Origin: an uncultured Olsenella sp.
Lineage (GTDB): Bacteria > Actinomycetota > Coriobacteriia > Coriobacteriales > Atopobiaceae
Direction of reading: 5' to 3'
Assembly: GCA_900548775.1 (NCBI GenBank)
Contig: URLM01000073.1
Span: forward strand, 1 to 6,054
DNA: 6,054 bases
In this document: one piece after another, positions 1 to 5,409 of the stretch
Layout of the letters: every line of letters begins with the position of its first letter
Numbering within the stretch: position 1 is the stretch's first letter
The notes under the pieces: model-generated
What the model saw: the letters and a program-made list of their open reading frames with translations, nothing else
What the model was told of the DNA's origin: nothing
Databases searched by the model: none
Translations under genes and position numbers: made by a program

Positions 1-123
1 CGCGAGAAGATTGGGGTTTCTGGCAGCGGCGCGGGAGCCTAGCGGCGTCTTCGGTTGCACCTGCTGCGGGAACCGCCCTTCCGGCACCAAATCGACGCCA
101 TAGCGGCCTTGCCCCCGACATTT

Positions 124-210
124 CGCGGAGAATATCGCTTTCTCTGAAGCTCTCCCAGAGTTTGCCCAGTTGCCAAGAAGCTGTTTTGAGAAAAAGCGAT
201 AAACTCCGCG
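124..210. repeat. Imperfect inverted repeat, 22-base arms
   Basis: Arms at 124-145 and 189-210 are reverse complements at 19 of 22 positions, separated by 43 bases. Each arm has the form CGCGGAG, two A/T bases, TATCGCTTT, one variable base, TCT. The two A/T bases and the variable base are the only mismatches. No T-run follows either arm, so this does not look like an intrinsic terminator. It could be a pair of binding sites for a regulator, a recombinase site, or part of a structured RNA. The function is unknown; the symmetry itself is read directly from the sequence. Confidence 0.6.
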
Positions 211-214
211 AGCA

Positions 215-229
215 CGGAGGCGGCCTCCG
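215..229. repeat. 15-base perfect palindrome
   Basis: CGGAGGCGGCCTCCG is a perfect dyad with a single central base. It lies 5 bases from the right arm of the larger inverted repeat and just beyond the tRNA terminator. In GC-rich DNA a 15-base palindrome can arise by chance, and no function is assigned. The rest of 1-245 shows no gene with a convincing start and ribosome binding site on either strand. Confidence 0.4.
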
Positions 230-245
230 CGCTGGTGCCGCAACC

Positions 246-274
246 AAAAAGGGCACCCGCCGCAGCGGGTGCCC
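246..274 (-). terminator. Rho-independent terminator of the tRNA operon
   Basis: A perfect 10-base-pair stem (251-260 with 265-274, GGGCACCCGC / GCGGGTGCCC) closes a four-base loop. On the minus strand it is followed directly by five T residues (246-250). It begins nine bases after the CCA end of tRNA-Cys. This is a textbook intrinsic terminator for the leftward tRNA transcript. Confidence 0.93.
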
Positions 275-283
275 AGTCTCTTC

Positions 284-357
284 TGGAGGCGAAGCCCGGA
301 TTCGAACCGGGGGTAAGGGCTTTGCAGGCCCGTGCCTTACCACTTGGCCACTTCGCC
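284..357 (-). tRNA. tRNA-Cys (anticodon GCA)
   Basis: Read on the minus strand, this 74-base gene folds as a complete cloverleaf. The 7-bp acceptor stem GGCGAAG/CTTCGCC is perfect. The D arm has GCC/GGC pairing, the anticodon loop is CTGCAAA, giving anticodon GCA, and the T arm is CCCGG-TTCGAAT-CCGGG. The anticodon stem has four pairs and a C-U mismatch at its outer end. The discriminator base is U73, the main identity element for cysteinyl-tRNA synthetase. The 3' CCA is encoded (284-286). It lies 38 bases downstream of tRNA-Gly and just before the terminator. It decodes UGC and UGU. Confidence 0.97.
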
Positions 358-362
358 ATATG

Positions 363-385
363 AAAAAGGCCGATTCACACCGGCC
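363..385 (-). terminator. Terminator-like hairpin between the two tRNAs (weak)
   Basis: On the minus strand GGCCG (385-381) and CGGCC (372-368) can form a 5-bp stem with an eight-base loop, followed at once by TTTTT (367-363). It lies in the 38-base spacer between tRNA-Gly and tRNA-Cys. The short stem suggests partial termination, or a structure that helps process the dicistronic precursor, rather than a full stop. No separate promoter for tRNA-Cys is evident, so complete termination here would leave that gene unexpressed. Confidence 0.45.
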
Positions 386-395
386 GTGAAATGCA

Positions 396-471
396 TGGAG
401 CGGGCTACGGGGTTCGAACCCGCGACCTCCACCTTGGCAAGGTGGCGCGCTACCAACTGCGCTAAGCCCGC
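396..471 (-). tRNA. tRNA-Gly (anticodon GCC)
   Basis: This 76-base gene on the minus strand folds as a full cloverleaf. The acceptor stem GCGGGCT/AGCCCGC is perfect, the D stem is GCGC/GCGC, and the anticodon stem CCACC/GGTGG holds the loop TTGCCAA with anticodon GCC. The T arm is GCGGG-TTCGAAC-CCCGT with one G-U closing pair. The discriminator is U73 and the 3' CCA is encoded (396-398). It reads GGC and GGU. It is the first gene of a two-tRNA transcript and starts about 12 bases after the promoter -10 box, so its 5' leader is very short. Confidence 0.97.
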
Positions 472-483
472 GACGCAGGGGAT

Positions 484-533
484 AATATACGGGAACCGTC
501 GCGCGGATGCAAGCGAGAATTTGAAATTTTTTG
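484..533 (-). promoter_or_regulatory. Promoter of the tRNA-Gly/tRNA-Cys operon with UP-like element
   Basis: On the minus strand a -35 box TTGCAT (512-507) and a -10 box TATATT (489-484) are separated by exactly 17 bases, the preferred sigma-70/SigA spacing. Upstream of the -35, positions 533-516 read as an A-run then TTTCAAATT, an A/T-rich stretch like the UP elements of strong rRNA and tRNA promoters. Downstream of the -10 comes a C-rich discriminator (ATCCCCTG), typical of stable-RNA promoters under growth-rate or ppGpp control in other bacteria. The start point would fall near 477, leaving a leader of about six bases. Confidence 0.82.
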
Positions 534-534
534 A

Positions 535-549
535 GCATCTTGTAGATGC
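535..549. repeat. 15-base palindrome in the divergent intergenic region
   Basis: GCATCT-TGT-AGATGC is a perfect 6+6 dyad with a three-base centre. It lies immediately upstream of the UP-like A/T tract of the tRNA promoter and in the region that must also hold the promoter of the rightward operon. No T-run follows it in the direction of either transcript, so it is not an intrinsic terminator. An operator is possible. The rest of 472-679 has no convincing rightward promoter: TTGACG at 597-602 and TATGCT at 612-617 are only nine bases apart. Confidence 0.4.
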
Positions 550-624
550 CGCAGGTAAAGGCCACAGTATTGCGAGAAAGAATCTCTAGGTCGACGTTGA
601 CGGTCGTGTCGTATGCTAGGAAGC

Positions 625-647
625 GTGGCCGCGCTTCGTGCGGCCGC
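625..647 (+). promoter_or_regulatory. Strong hairpin in the 5' leader of the membrane-protein gene
   Basis: GTGGCCGCGC (625-634) can pair with GTGCGGCCGC (638-647) around a TTC loop. The ten-pair stem has two G-U wobbles and is otherwise G-C. It ends 19 bases before the Shine-Dalgarno sequence at 667-673 and has no T-run, so it is not a standard terminator. It could stabilise the mRNA 5' end, mark a processing site, or modulate translation. No known riboswitch or ribosomal-protein leader is recognised. Confidence 0.5.
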
Positions 648-679
648 ATCGGTTCCGACAAGCCACAAGGAGACGCCCC

Positions 680-1585
680 ATGATTCTCAGCCTTCTCACG
701 CTTCTCCTCATTGCCCTCATCCTCGAGGGTTTCGTCCGCGTCATCCGCTACTTTGCTGATTGGCTGCGCCAGGGCAGGAAACTCGACGCGTCGGAGGTCT
801 CCGAGGCTTGCGAGGCCGAGGAGGCGGCCGAGAAGGTCGCCGAGCGTGACCTCAGGGGCTTTGACGACAAAGGCACTCCCCAGCGTCGAGCAACGGTCGC
901 CCGGACCGAGCATGACGCGATCGAGGCGTACCTCGACGAGATGCATCTGGGCTTCTACCAGGTCATCATTGTCTTCTTCCTGGGTTGCATCGCGGGTCTC
1001 TTCGTGGAGGAGGTCTGGATGTTCGTAACCGCCGGCCTTACGCAGAGCCGCGTCGGTCTGGTATGGGGTCCCTTCTCGCCGCTCTATGGCTTTGGCGCCA
1101 CGTTTCTCACCCTCATCTGCTTCGAGATGCGCCGCCACCACGCCAAGGGATGGCAGATCTTCCTCATCTCCATGGCCGTGGGCGGCATTCTGGAGCAGGT
1201 CACCGGCTGGTCGATGGCCACGCTCTTCCATGCGGAATCCTGGACCTACGAGTACCTGCCCGACCACATCACCCAGTGGGTTGCCTGGCGCTTCCTCTTC
1301 TTCTGGGGCATCCTCGGTCTCACCTGGTGCCGCGTGGTCATGCCGCCCCTGCTCTACCGCATTGGCATGCCCACCTCTCGCCGCCAGCTGGTCTTCGTGA
1401 TCCTGGTGAGCGCCTACCTTGCTGCCGACATCTGGATGACGCTCGCGTGCTTCAACCGCAAGACCGCACGCGACGCCGGCGTGCCGGCAAGCAACGCCTT
1501 CGAGCAGTGGGTGGACGAGCACTACACCGACAAGTTCATTGCCAACCGCTTCCAGAATCTCGTCATTGGGGGCGATGACGAGTGA
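680..1585 (+). CDS. CmpB-like integral membrane protein (putative ABC-transporter permease, PF06541 type)
   Basis: This 301-residue inner-membrane protein starts at ATG 680, preceded by AAGGAGA at 667-673. A longer GTG start at 638 is rejected because it lies inside a hairpin upstream of that site. Hydrophobic segments fall near residues 2-24, 92-118, 131-149, 157-176, 201-222 and 235-255. Residues 129-140 (WGPFSPLYGFGA) match the signature of the CmpB-like family, called a putative ABC-transporter permease in databases although no ATPase is nearby here. The later part (LEQVTGW near 171, TQWVAWRFLFFWGILG near 198) also fits. Between the first segment and the core is a charged, acidic stretch (about 37-62). 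A soluble tail follows residue 256. Its stop overlaps the desulfurase start (GTGA), pointing to coupled translation. Family membership is fairly sure; substrate and function are unknown. Confidence 0.88.
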   Translation: MILSLLTLLLIALILEGFVRVIRYFADWLRQGRKLDASEVSEACEAEEAAEKVAERDLRGFDDKGTPQRRATVARTEHDAIEAYLDEMHLGFYQVIIVFFLGCIAGLFVEEVWMFVTAGLTQSRVGLVWGPFSPLYGFGATFLTLICFEMRRHHAKGWQIFLISMAVGGILEQVTGWSMATLFHAESWTYEYLPDHITQWVAWRFLFFWGILGLTWCRVVMPPLLYRIGMPTSRRQLVFVILVSAYLAADIWMTLACFNRKTARDAGVPASNAFEQWVDEHYTDKFIANRFQNLVIGGDDE

Positions 1586-2829
1586 CGCTTGCCGAGACAG
1601 TAGAAAGGCCATCAGCCCCCACGCGTGACGTCTACCTCGACTACGCTGCCGCCACGCCACTCGACCCCAGGGTCCTCTCGGCAATGGAACCCTACCTCAC
1701 GAGCTGCTTCGAGAACCCCTCCGCCCCATACGCCCGTGCCCGTGTGGCGCGCGACGCCGTGGAGCGCGCGCGGGCGGACATCGCGCGCCTCATGGGTGCC
1801 AAGCCCGACGGCATCACCTTCACCGCAGGCGCCACCGAGGCAAACAACCTCGCCTTTGCTGCAACAGAAGGCGGCGTGGTGACCGACGCCGCCGAGCACG
1901 AGTCCGTCCTCGCCTGTGCCCGGGCACGCGAAGCTGCTGTGGTGGGCGTGGGCGCCGACGGCCGCGTTGACCCGGATCGGCTCTGCGCGGCCATTGGCCC
2001 CGCTACGCAGCTCGTCTCGGTGGAGCTCGCAAACGGTGAGGTGGGAGCCGTGCAACCCGTGCGCGAGATCGCCCGTGGGGTCGCCTTGGTTCGCGAGCGT
2101 CGGCTGGCCGAAGGCAGCCGCGTCCCTCTGTGGCTGCACACAGACGCCTCCCAGGCGGCAGGCTCGCTCTCGTGCAACGTGACCTCGCTGGGGGCAGACC
2201 TGGTGACCCTCTCTGCCGCGAAGGTCTACGGTCCCAAGCAGGTGGGCATCCTCTGGGCAGGCGAGGGTGTGCGGCTGCGGCCGCTGATTCTTGGCGGTGG
2301 CCAGGAGGGCGGCGTGCGCTCTGGCACCGAGAACGTTGCCGGTGCAGTGGGATTCGCTGCTGCCCTGACGCTTGCGCAGGACTGCCGTGGCGAGGAGTGC
2401 CGTCGCGAGGAGGCGCTGCGCTCGCGGCTTGTGCGCGCCCTTGCGGCCGCGTTTCCCGGCATGGTGGTCTCGGGGCCGAGAAGCCCCAAGCACCGCCTTC
2501 CCGGGCTTCTCCACGTGAGCTTTCCCGGTCTCGAGGCACGGCGCCTGGTGGTGCTCCTCGAGCGGCGCGGGGTCTCGGTGGGGACGGGCAGCGCCTGCGC
2601 GGCCAGTCGTATGCGCGAGAGCCACGTTCTTCAGGCCATGGGGCTGCCCCCGGAGGTCTCGGCGGGGAGCCTGCGCATCACGATGGGCCGTCCCACCAGC
2701 GCTGACGACATCGACTATGCGGCGGCGCAGATTGTGGCCGCCGTTCGCGCGGAGATGGCCCGTACCGGCCTCACCGACGAGGGCATGCTCACTCGTGCCG
2801 GGGGCGCTGCCGTGGGGAGGCGACGCTAA
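1582..2829 (+). CDS. Cysteine desulfurase, class I NifS/IscS/YrvO type
   Basis: This 415-residue PLP enzyme should convert L-cysteine to L-alanine and load the sulfur as a persulfide on its active-site cysteine. Visible landmarks: DYAAATPLDP (20-29), GATEANN with T85, His106 that stacks on PLP, HTDASQAAG with Asp188 and Gln191, the Schiff-base Lys214, GGGQEGGVRSGT (238-249), and catalytic Cys339 in GSAC with the long class I mobile loop up to SHVLQAMG. Arg365 should bind substrate carboxylate. Two changes are odd: the usual S-x-H-K is SAAK, so the phosphate-side His is Ala213, and the usual NNE is NGE, with Gly152 at the PLP-contacting Asn. The start is GTG 1582 overlapping the previous stop, with only a G-run at 1568-1572 as a weak ribosome site; no better in-frame start exists before the conserved region. 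Overlap with mnmA suggests it is MnmA's dedicated sulfur donor. No IscU or SufU scaffold gene is in the window. Confidence 0.93.
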   Translation: MTLAETVERPSAPTRDVYLDYAAATPLDPRVLSAMEPYLTSCFENPSAPYARARVARDAVERARADIARLMGAKPDGITFTAGATEANNLAFAATEGGVVTDAAEHESVLACARAREAAVVGVGADGRVDPDRLCAAIGPATQLVSVELANGEVGAVQPVREIARGVALVRERRLAEGSRVPLWLHTDASQAAGSLSCNVTSLGADLVTLSAAKVYGPKQVGILWAGEGVRLRPLILGGGQEGGVRSGTENVAGAVGFAAALTLAQDCRGEECRREEALRSRLVRALAAAFPGMVVSGPRSPKHRLPGLLHVSFPGLEARRLVVLLERRGVSVGTGSACAASRMRESHVLQAMGLPPEVSAGSLRITMGRPTSADDIDYAAAQIVAAVRAEMARTGLTDEGMLTRAGGAAVGRRR

Positions 2830-3920
2830 TGGGCGAGAAGGTCTTTCTCGGCCTCTCCGGAGGCGTGGATTCTGCGCTCTCGGCGGCACTTCTCGTCGAG
2901 CAGGGCTATGACGTCACGGCAGTCTACATGCGCAACTGGTCGCGAGACCTGCCGGGATACCGGTGCCCCTGGGCAGATGACCTTGCGGACGCCGAGCGCG
3001 TTGCCGTGACGCTAGGCATTGAGCTCGAGGTCTGGGACTGCGAGGAGGAGTACCAGCGCACCGTCGTGGACTACCTCGTGGACGCCTATGCGCACGGCCT
3101 CACGCCCAACCCCGATGTGATGTGCAACCAGACCGTCAAGTTTGGCACCTTCGCCGAGCGCGCCTTCGCACGCGGCGCGGACCTCATCGCCACGGGACAC
3201 TACGCTCGCGTGCACCAGGACCCCGCGACGGGTGCCACGCAGCTCCTGCGCGCTGTGGACGAGCACAAGGACCAGACCTACTTCCTCTGGCGCGTAGGGG
3301 AGGAGGCTTTCTCGCGCACGCTCCTCCCTGTGGGTGAGGTGCGCGACAAGGCCGAGGTGCGCCGCATGTGCGCCGAGAGGGGCTTGGGAGTGGAGTCCAA
3401 GCCGGACTCCGACGGCATCTGCTTCGTGGGGCCCGTGGGCATACGCACCTTCCTCCTGGACACGCTTGAGCGCCGCGCAGGGGACATCGTGGAGTGGGAG
3501 ACGGGTCGCGTCCTGGGTCATCACGATGGCGCCTTCCTGTTCACGGTGGGCCAGCGCAAGGGGCTCGACCTGGGCGGCGGCCCCGCTCGCTATGTGGTCT
3601 CGACGGATACCGAGAAGAACGTGGTCTACGTGACTGCCAACCCGGCCTGTCCCGGCCTCTGGTGCACACAGCTCGACCTCTCCGACGTGCTCTGGATTGC
3701 TGGCGAGCCCCCCTTGGACGGCACCTATCTTGTGAGGACGAGACACACGGGCGAGCTTCGAGAGGCGCGCGTGGAGGTGCGCGGCGCCGGACGTGCCCGC
3801 GTGAGCTTCCCCCAGCCGGTGCGCACGGTGGCGCCGGGGCAGTCCGCCGTCATCTATGGGGGTCTCGTCTGCCTGGGCGGAGGAATCGTGGAACCAGACC
3901 CGGTGGCCTATAATCGATAG
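2829..3920 (+). CDS. mnmA: tRNA-specific 2-thiouridylase MnmA
   Basis: This 363-residue cytoplasmic enzyme activates U34 of tRNA Lys, Glu and Gln with ATP and inserts sulfur to give 2-thiouridine, the s2U part of mnm5s2U or related modifications. The PP-loop SGGVDS is at residues 10-15. The first catalytic cysteine is Cys99 in TPNPDVMCN, the persulfide-carrying one is Cys198 in SDGICFVG, and ATGHYAR (121-127) and GQRKGLDLGG (241-250) are family signatures. Length is normal, and the C-terminal beta-barrel region after about 280 is complete. ATG 2829 overlaps the desulfurase stop (TAATG), with GGGGAGG at 2814-2820 as a strong ribosome site. Sulfur probably comes from the preceding desulfurase, as shown for YrvO and MnmA in Bacillus subtilis; no TusA-E genes are seen here. 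A possible -10 box for the next gene lies inside its 3' end. Confidence 0.97.
   Translation: MGEKVFLGLSGGVDSALSAALLVEQGYDVTAVYMRNWSRDLPGYRCPWADDLADAERVAVTLGIELEVWDCEEEYQRTVVDYLVDAYAHGLTPNPDVMCNQTVKFGTFAERAFARGADLIATGHYARVHQDPATGATQLLRAVDEHKDQTYFLWRVGEEAFSRTLLPVGEVRDKAEVRRMCAERGLGVESKPDSDGICFVGPVGIRTFLLDTLERRAGDIVEWETGRVLGHHDGAFLFTVGQRKGLDLGGGPARYVVSTDTEKNVVYVTANPACPGLWCTQLDLSDVLWIAGEPPLDGTYLVRTRHTGELREARVEVRGAGRARVSFPQPVRTVAPGQSAVIYGGLVCLGGGIVEPDPVAYNR
3909..3914 (+). promoter_or_regulatory. Possible -10 box for the flippase-like gene
   Basis: TATAAT, a perfect -10 consensus, lies at the last codons of mnmA and would start transcription near 3921, giving a leader of about 70 bases. The matching -35 region is poor (TCGTGG at 3886-3891 with 17-base spacing) and there is no extended -10 TG. 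No terminator is visible after mnmA, so read-through from the upstream operon is equally possible. Confidence 0.4.
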
Positions 3921-3989
3921 GCTAGCTCTAATGATGTAGTCGGTCGACGCCCATGGCGCTTGCCTGGGACTGGCGGGTCGGAGGTGTTT

Positions 3990-5324
3990 GTGGCAGAGGA
4001 CGCCGAGAAGAAGGCCTCTGCGGCGCAGAAGCGCCCCAAGGCTCCAAAGCCACAGGTCGTTGGTGCCAAGGTGAGTCCCGCCAAGCCCAAGGCAAAGGTC
4101 GGTGCTGGGGCCACCACCAAAGCTCGCGCCGCTGCCACTGGCGCTGGCGCCAAGGTCAAGTATCGCGTTAACGCTGCGAAGGCGGTCTCGGCCAAGGACC
4201 GCGAAGCCGACAAACAGAGCATGGGCCAGGTGCGCAAGAGCCTGGTGTTTCTCGGCATCGTCACGCTTGCCTATCTGGCGTACCTCATCATTTCCGGCCA
4301 GATGGATGTGTTTCTCAGCAGCCTTGCGCAGGTCGACAGCTCGTGGATGCTGCGCGGTGCCCTCTGCTACCTGGTCTACTACGTCATAGGCGTCTCTGCC
4401 TACGTGCTTTCGGTTGTCGCAGACCCCAAGTCTCCCGTGGGCGTTCGCGACCTCATGAGCGTGGAGGCCGCCGGCGTCTTCTTCATGAACCTCACGCCCA
4501 ACGGCATGGGTGCCGCGCCCGCGCAGATCTACCGCCTCACGCGCTCGGGCCTTTCCGTGGGCGGGGCGGGTGCGCTTCACTCCACGCGCTTCATCATGTA
4601 CGAGGCGGGCGAGGGCATCTTTGCGGCCATCATGCTCATCTTCCGGCTCGACTACTTCCTGGACTCCTTTGGCGACTTCATCATCATTGGCATCCTGCTC
4701 TTTGCCTTCAAGATTCTGGAGTGCGTGGCGCTCTTTGCCATCTGCGCGTACCCCAAGTTCTTCTCGAGCATTGGCAACTGGGTGCTGCGCTTTGCCAACA
4801 AGCGCGGTTGGGTGAAGGACTACGACCACTGGTACCAGGTCGTGAACAACCAAATCATGGAGTTCTCCGACGGCTTCAAGTCTGCCGCCAAGAACAAGGG
4901 AGACCTCGTGGGCGTGCTGGTGCTCACGCTGCTTCAGCTGGGCTGCCTCTACGCGCTGCCGTGGTTTGTGCTCAACGCCTTTGGCAAGGAGGCCGACCTT
5001 GTGACCTGCCTGGCGTCTGGCTCGATGCTCGAGCTTCTCACCTCGGCCATCCCGCTGCCTGGCGGCACCGGCGGCGCCGAGGGCGGCTTTGCGCTGCTCT
5101 TTGGCAGGATGTTTGGCGCACAGGCCTCCGCGGGCTTCGTGCTCTGGCGCGCCATCGAGTACTTCCTGCCCACGCTGTGCGCGGCGCCGCTGCTGGGCCT
5201 GCGCTCGACGAGCGGCGAGAGCATCAACCACCGCTTCAGGCGCTATGGGATGCGGCTGCGCGGGCTCTTCTCGCGCAGGGGCTCAGGCAAGGGCTCCAGC
5301 GGGATCAAGATCACGTTTAAGTAG
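3990..5324 (+). CDS. Flippase-like integral membrane protein (LPG_synthase_TM / UPF0104 family) with a basic N-terminal tail
   Basis: I place the start at GTG 3990, five bases after GGAGG (3980-3984), giving 444 residues; a TTG at 3960 in the same frame has no such site. Residues 1-75 are soluble and low in complexity, rich in Lys, Ala and Pro. Hydrophobic segments follow near 83-102, 118-143, 157-178, 200-218, 229-251, 305-325, 335-355 and 379-403. NLTPNGMGAAPAQIYRL (167-183) and PLPGGTGGAEGG (355-366) are the hallmark motifs of the family that includes the membrane half of MprF and AglD-like proteins. The C-terminus is short and basic, with no aminoacyl-transfer domain, so it is not a complete MprF. 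Relatives act on lipids or polyprenyl-linked glycans, often as suspected flippases; the substrate here is unknown. It is convergent with the dehydrogenase gene. Confidence 0.88.
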   Translation: MAEDAEKKASAAQKRPKAPKPQVVGAKVSPAKPKAKVGAGATTKARAAATGAGAKVKYRVNAAKAVSAKDREADKQSMGQVRKSLVFLGIVTLAYLAYLIISGQMDVFLSSLAQVDSSWMLRGALCYLVYYVIGVSAYVLSVVADPKSPVGVRDLMSVEAAGVFFMNLTPNGMGAAPAQIYRLTRSGLSVGGAGALHSTRFIMYEAGEGIFAAIMLIFRLDYFLDSFGDFIIIGILLFAFKILECVALFAICAYPKFFSSIGNWVLRFANKRGWVKDYDHWYQVVNNQIMEFSDGFKSAAKNKGDLVGVLVLTLLQLGCLYALPWFVLNAFGKEADLVTCLASGSMLELLTSAIPLPGGTGGAEGGFALLFGRMFGAQASAGFVLWRAIEYFLPTLCAAPLLGLRSTSGESINHRFRRYGMRLRGLFSRRGSGKGSSGIKITFK

Positions 5325-5392
5325 CGAAGCGGCGGCGAGCATAACAAAGCGACGGGGACGCACGTTGGCGCCGCCCGCCGCTTCTGTGCTAC
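5321..5392. repeat. Long inverted repeat between convergent genes
   Basis: A perfect 10-base arm pair, GAAGCGGCGG (5326-5335) and CCGCCGCTTC (5375-5384), is extended outward by GTAGC (5321-5325) and GCTAC (5388-5392) with a three-base bulge. It encloses a 39-base loop and overlaps the stop codon of the flippase-like gene. No T-run follows on either strand, so it is not a canonical intrinsic terminator. Its position between two convergent stops suggests a two-way 3'-end structure, either blocking read-through or protecting the mRNA ends. Confidence 0.5.
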
Positions 5393-5409
5393 CTGCGGAT
5401 CGCGCAAGG

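Noticed and set aside
1..87. Minus-strand frame open to the left edge, possible GTG start at 87
   Set aside because: It has no Shine-Dalgarno sequence and no family resemblance; too short to judge at the window edge.
39..359. Minus-strand open frame of 106 codons beginning MAKWPSGKARACKA
   Set aside because: Its first part is a translation of tRNA-Cys, a well-known false protein, and it runs through the terminator.
1..389. Plus-strand frame open from the left edge to 389
   Set aside because: It crosses the terminator and tRNA-Cys in antisense, has no ribosome site or recognisable motif, and such frames arise by chance in GC-rich DNA.
284..471. tRNA genes as integration site of a mobile element
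   Set aside because: No duplicated tRNA 3' end, integrase gene or terminal repeat is seen in the window.
597..617. TTGACG and TATGCT as promoter of the rightward operon
   Set aside because: The boxes are only nine bases apart, too close for a normal sigma-70 promoter.
1612..2889. 425-codon minus-strand open frame opposite the desulfurase gene
   Set aside because: A shadow of GC-rich third positions; Arg/His/Ala-rich product without motifs, while the plus strand encodes a clear enzyme.
3931..3939. ATGATGTAG as a two-codon upstream reading frame in the flippase-like leader
   Set aside because: No ribosome binding site and too short to distinguish from chance.
3012..5231. 739-codon minus-strand open frame opposite mnmA and the flippase-like gene
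   Set aside because: Strikingly long, but it spans two well-supported genes and their spacer, has a compositionally biased product and no family motifs. It is best explained by codon bias.
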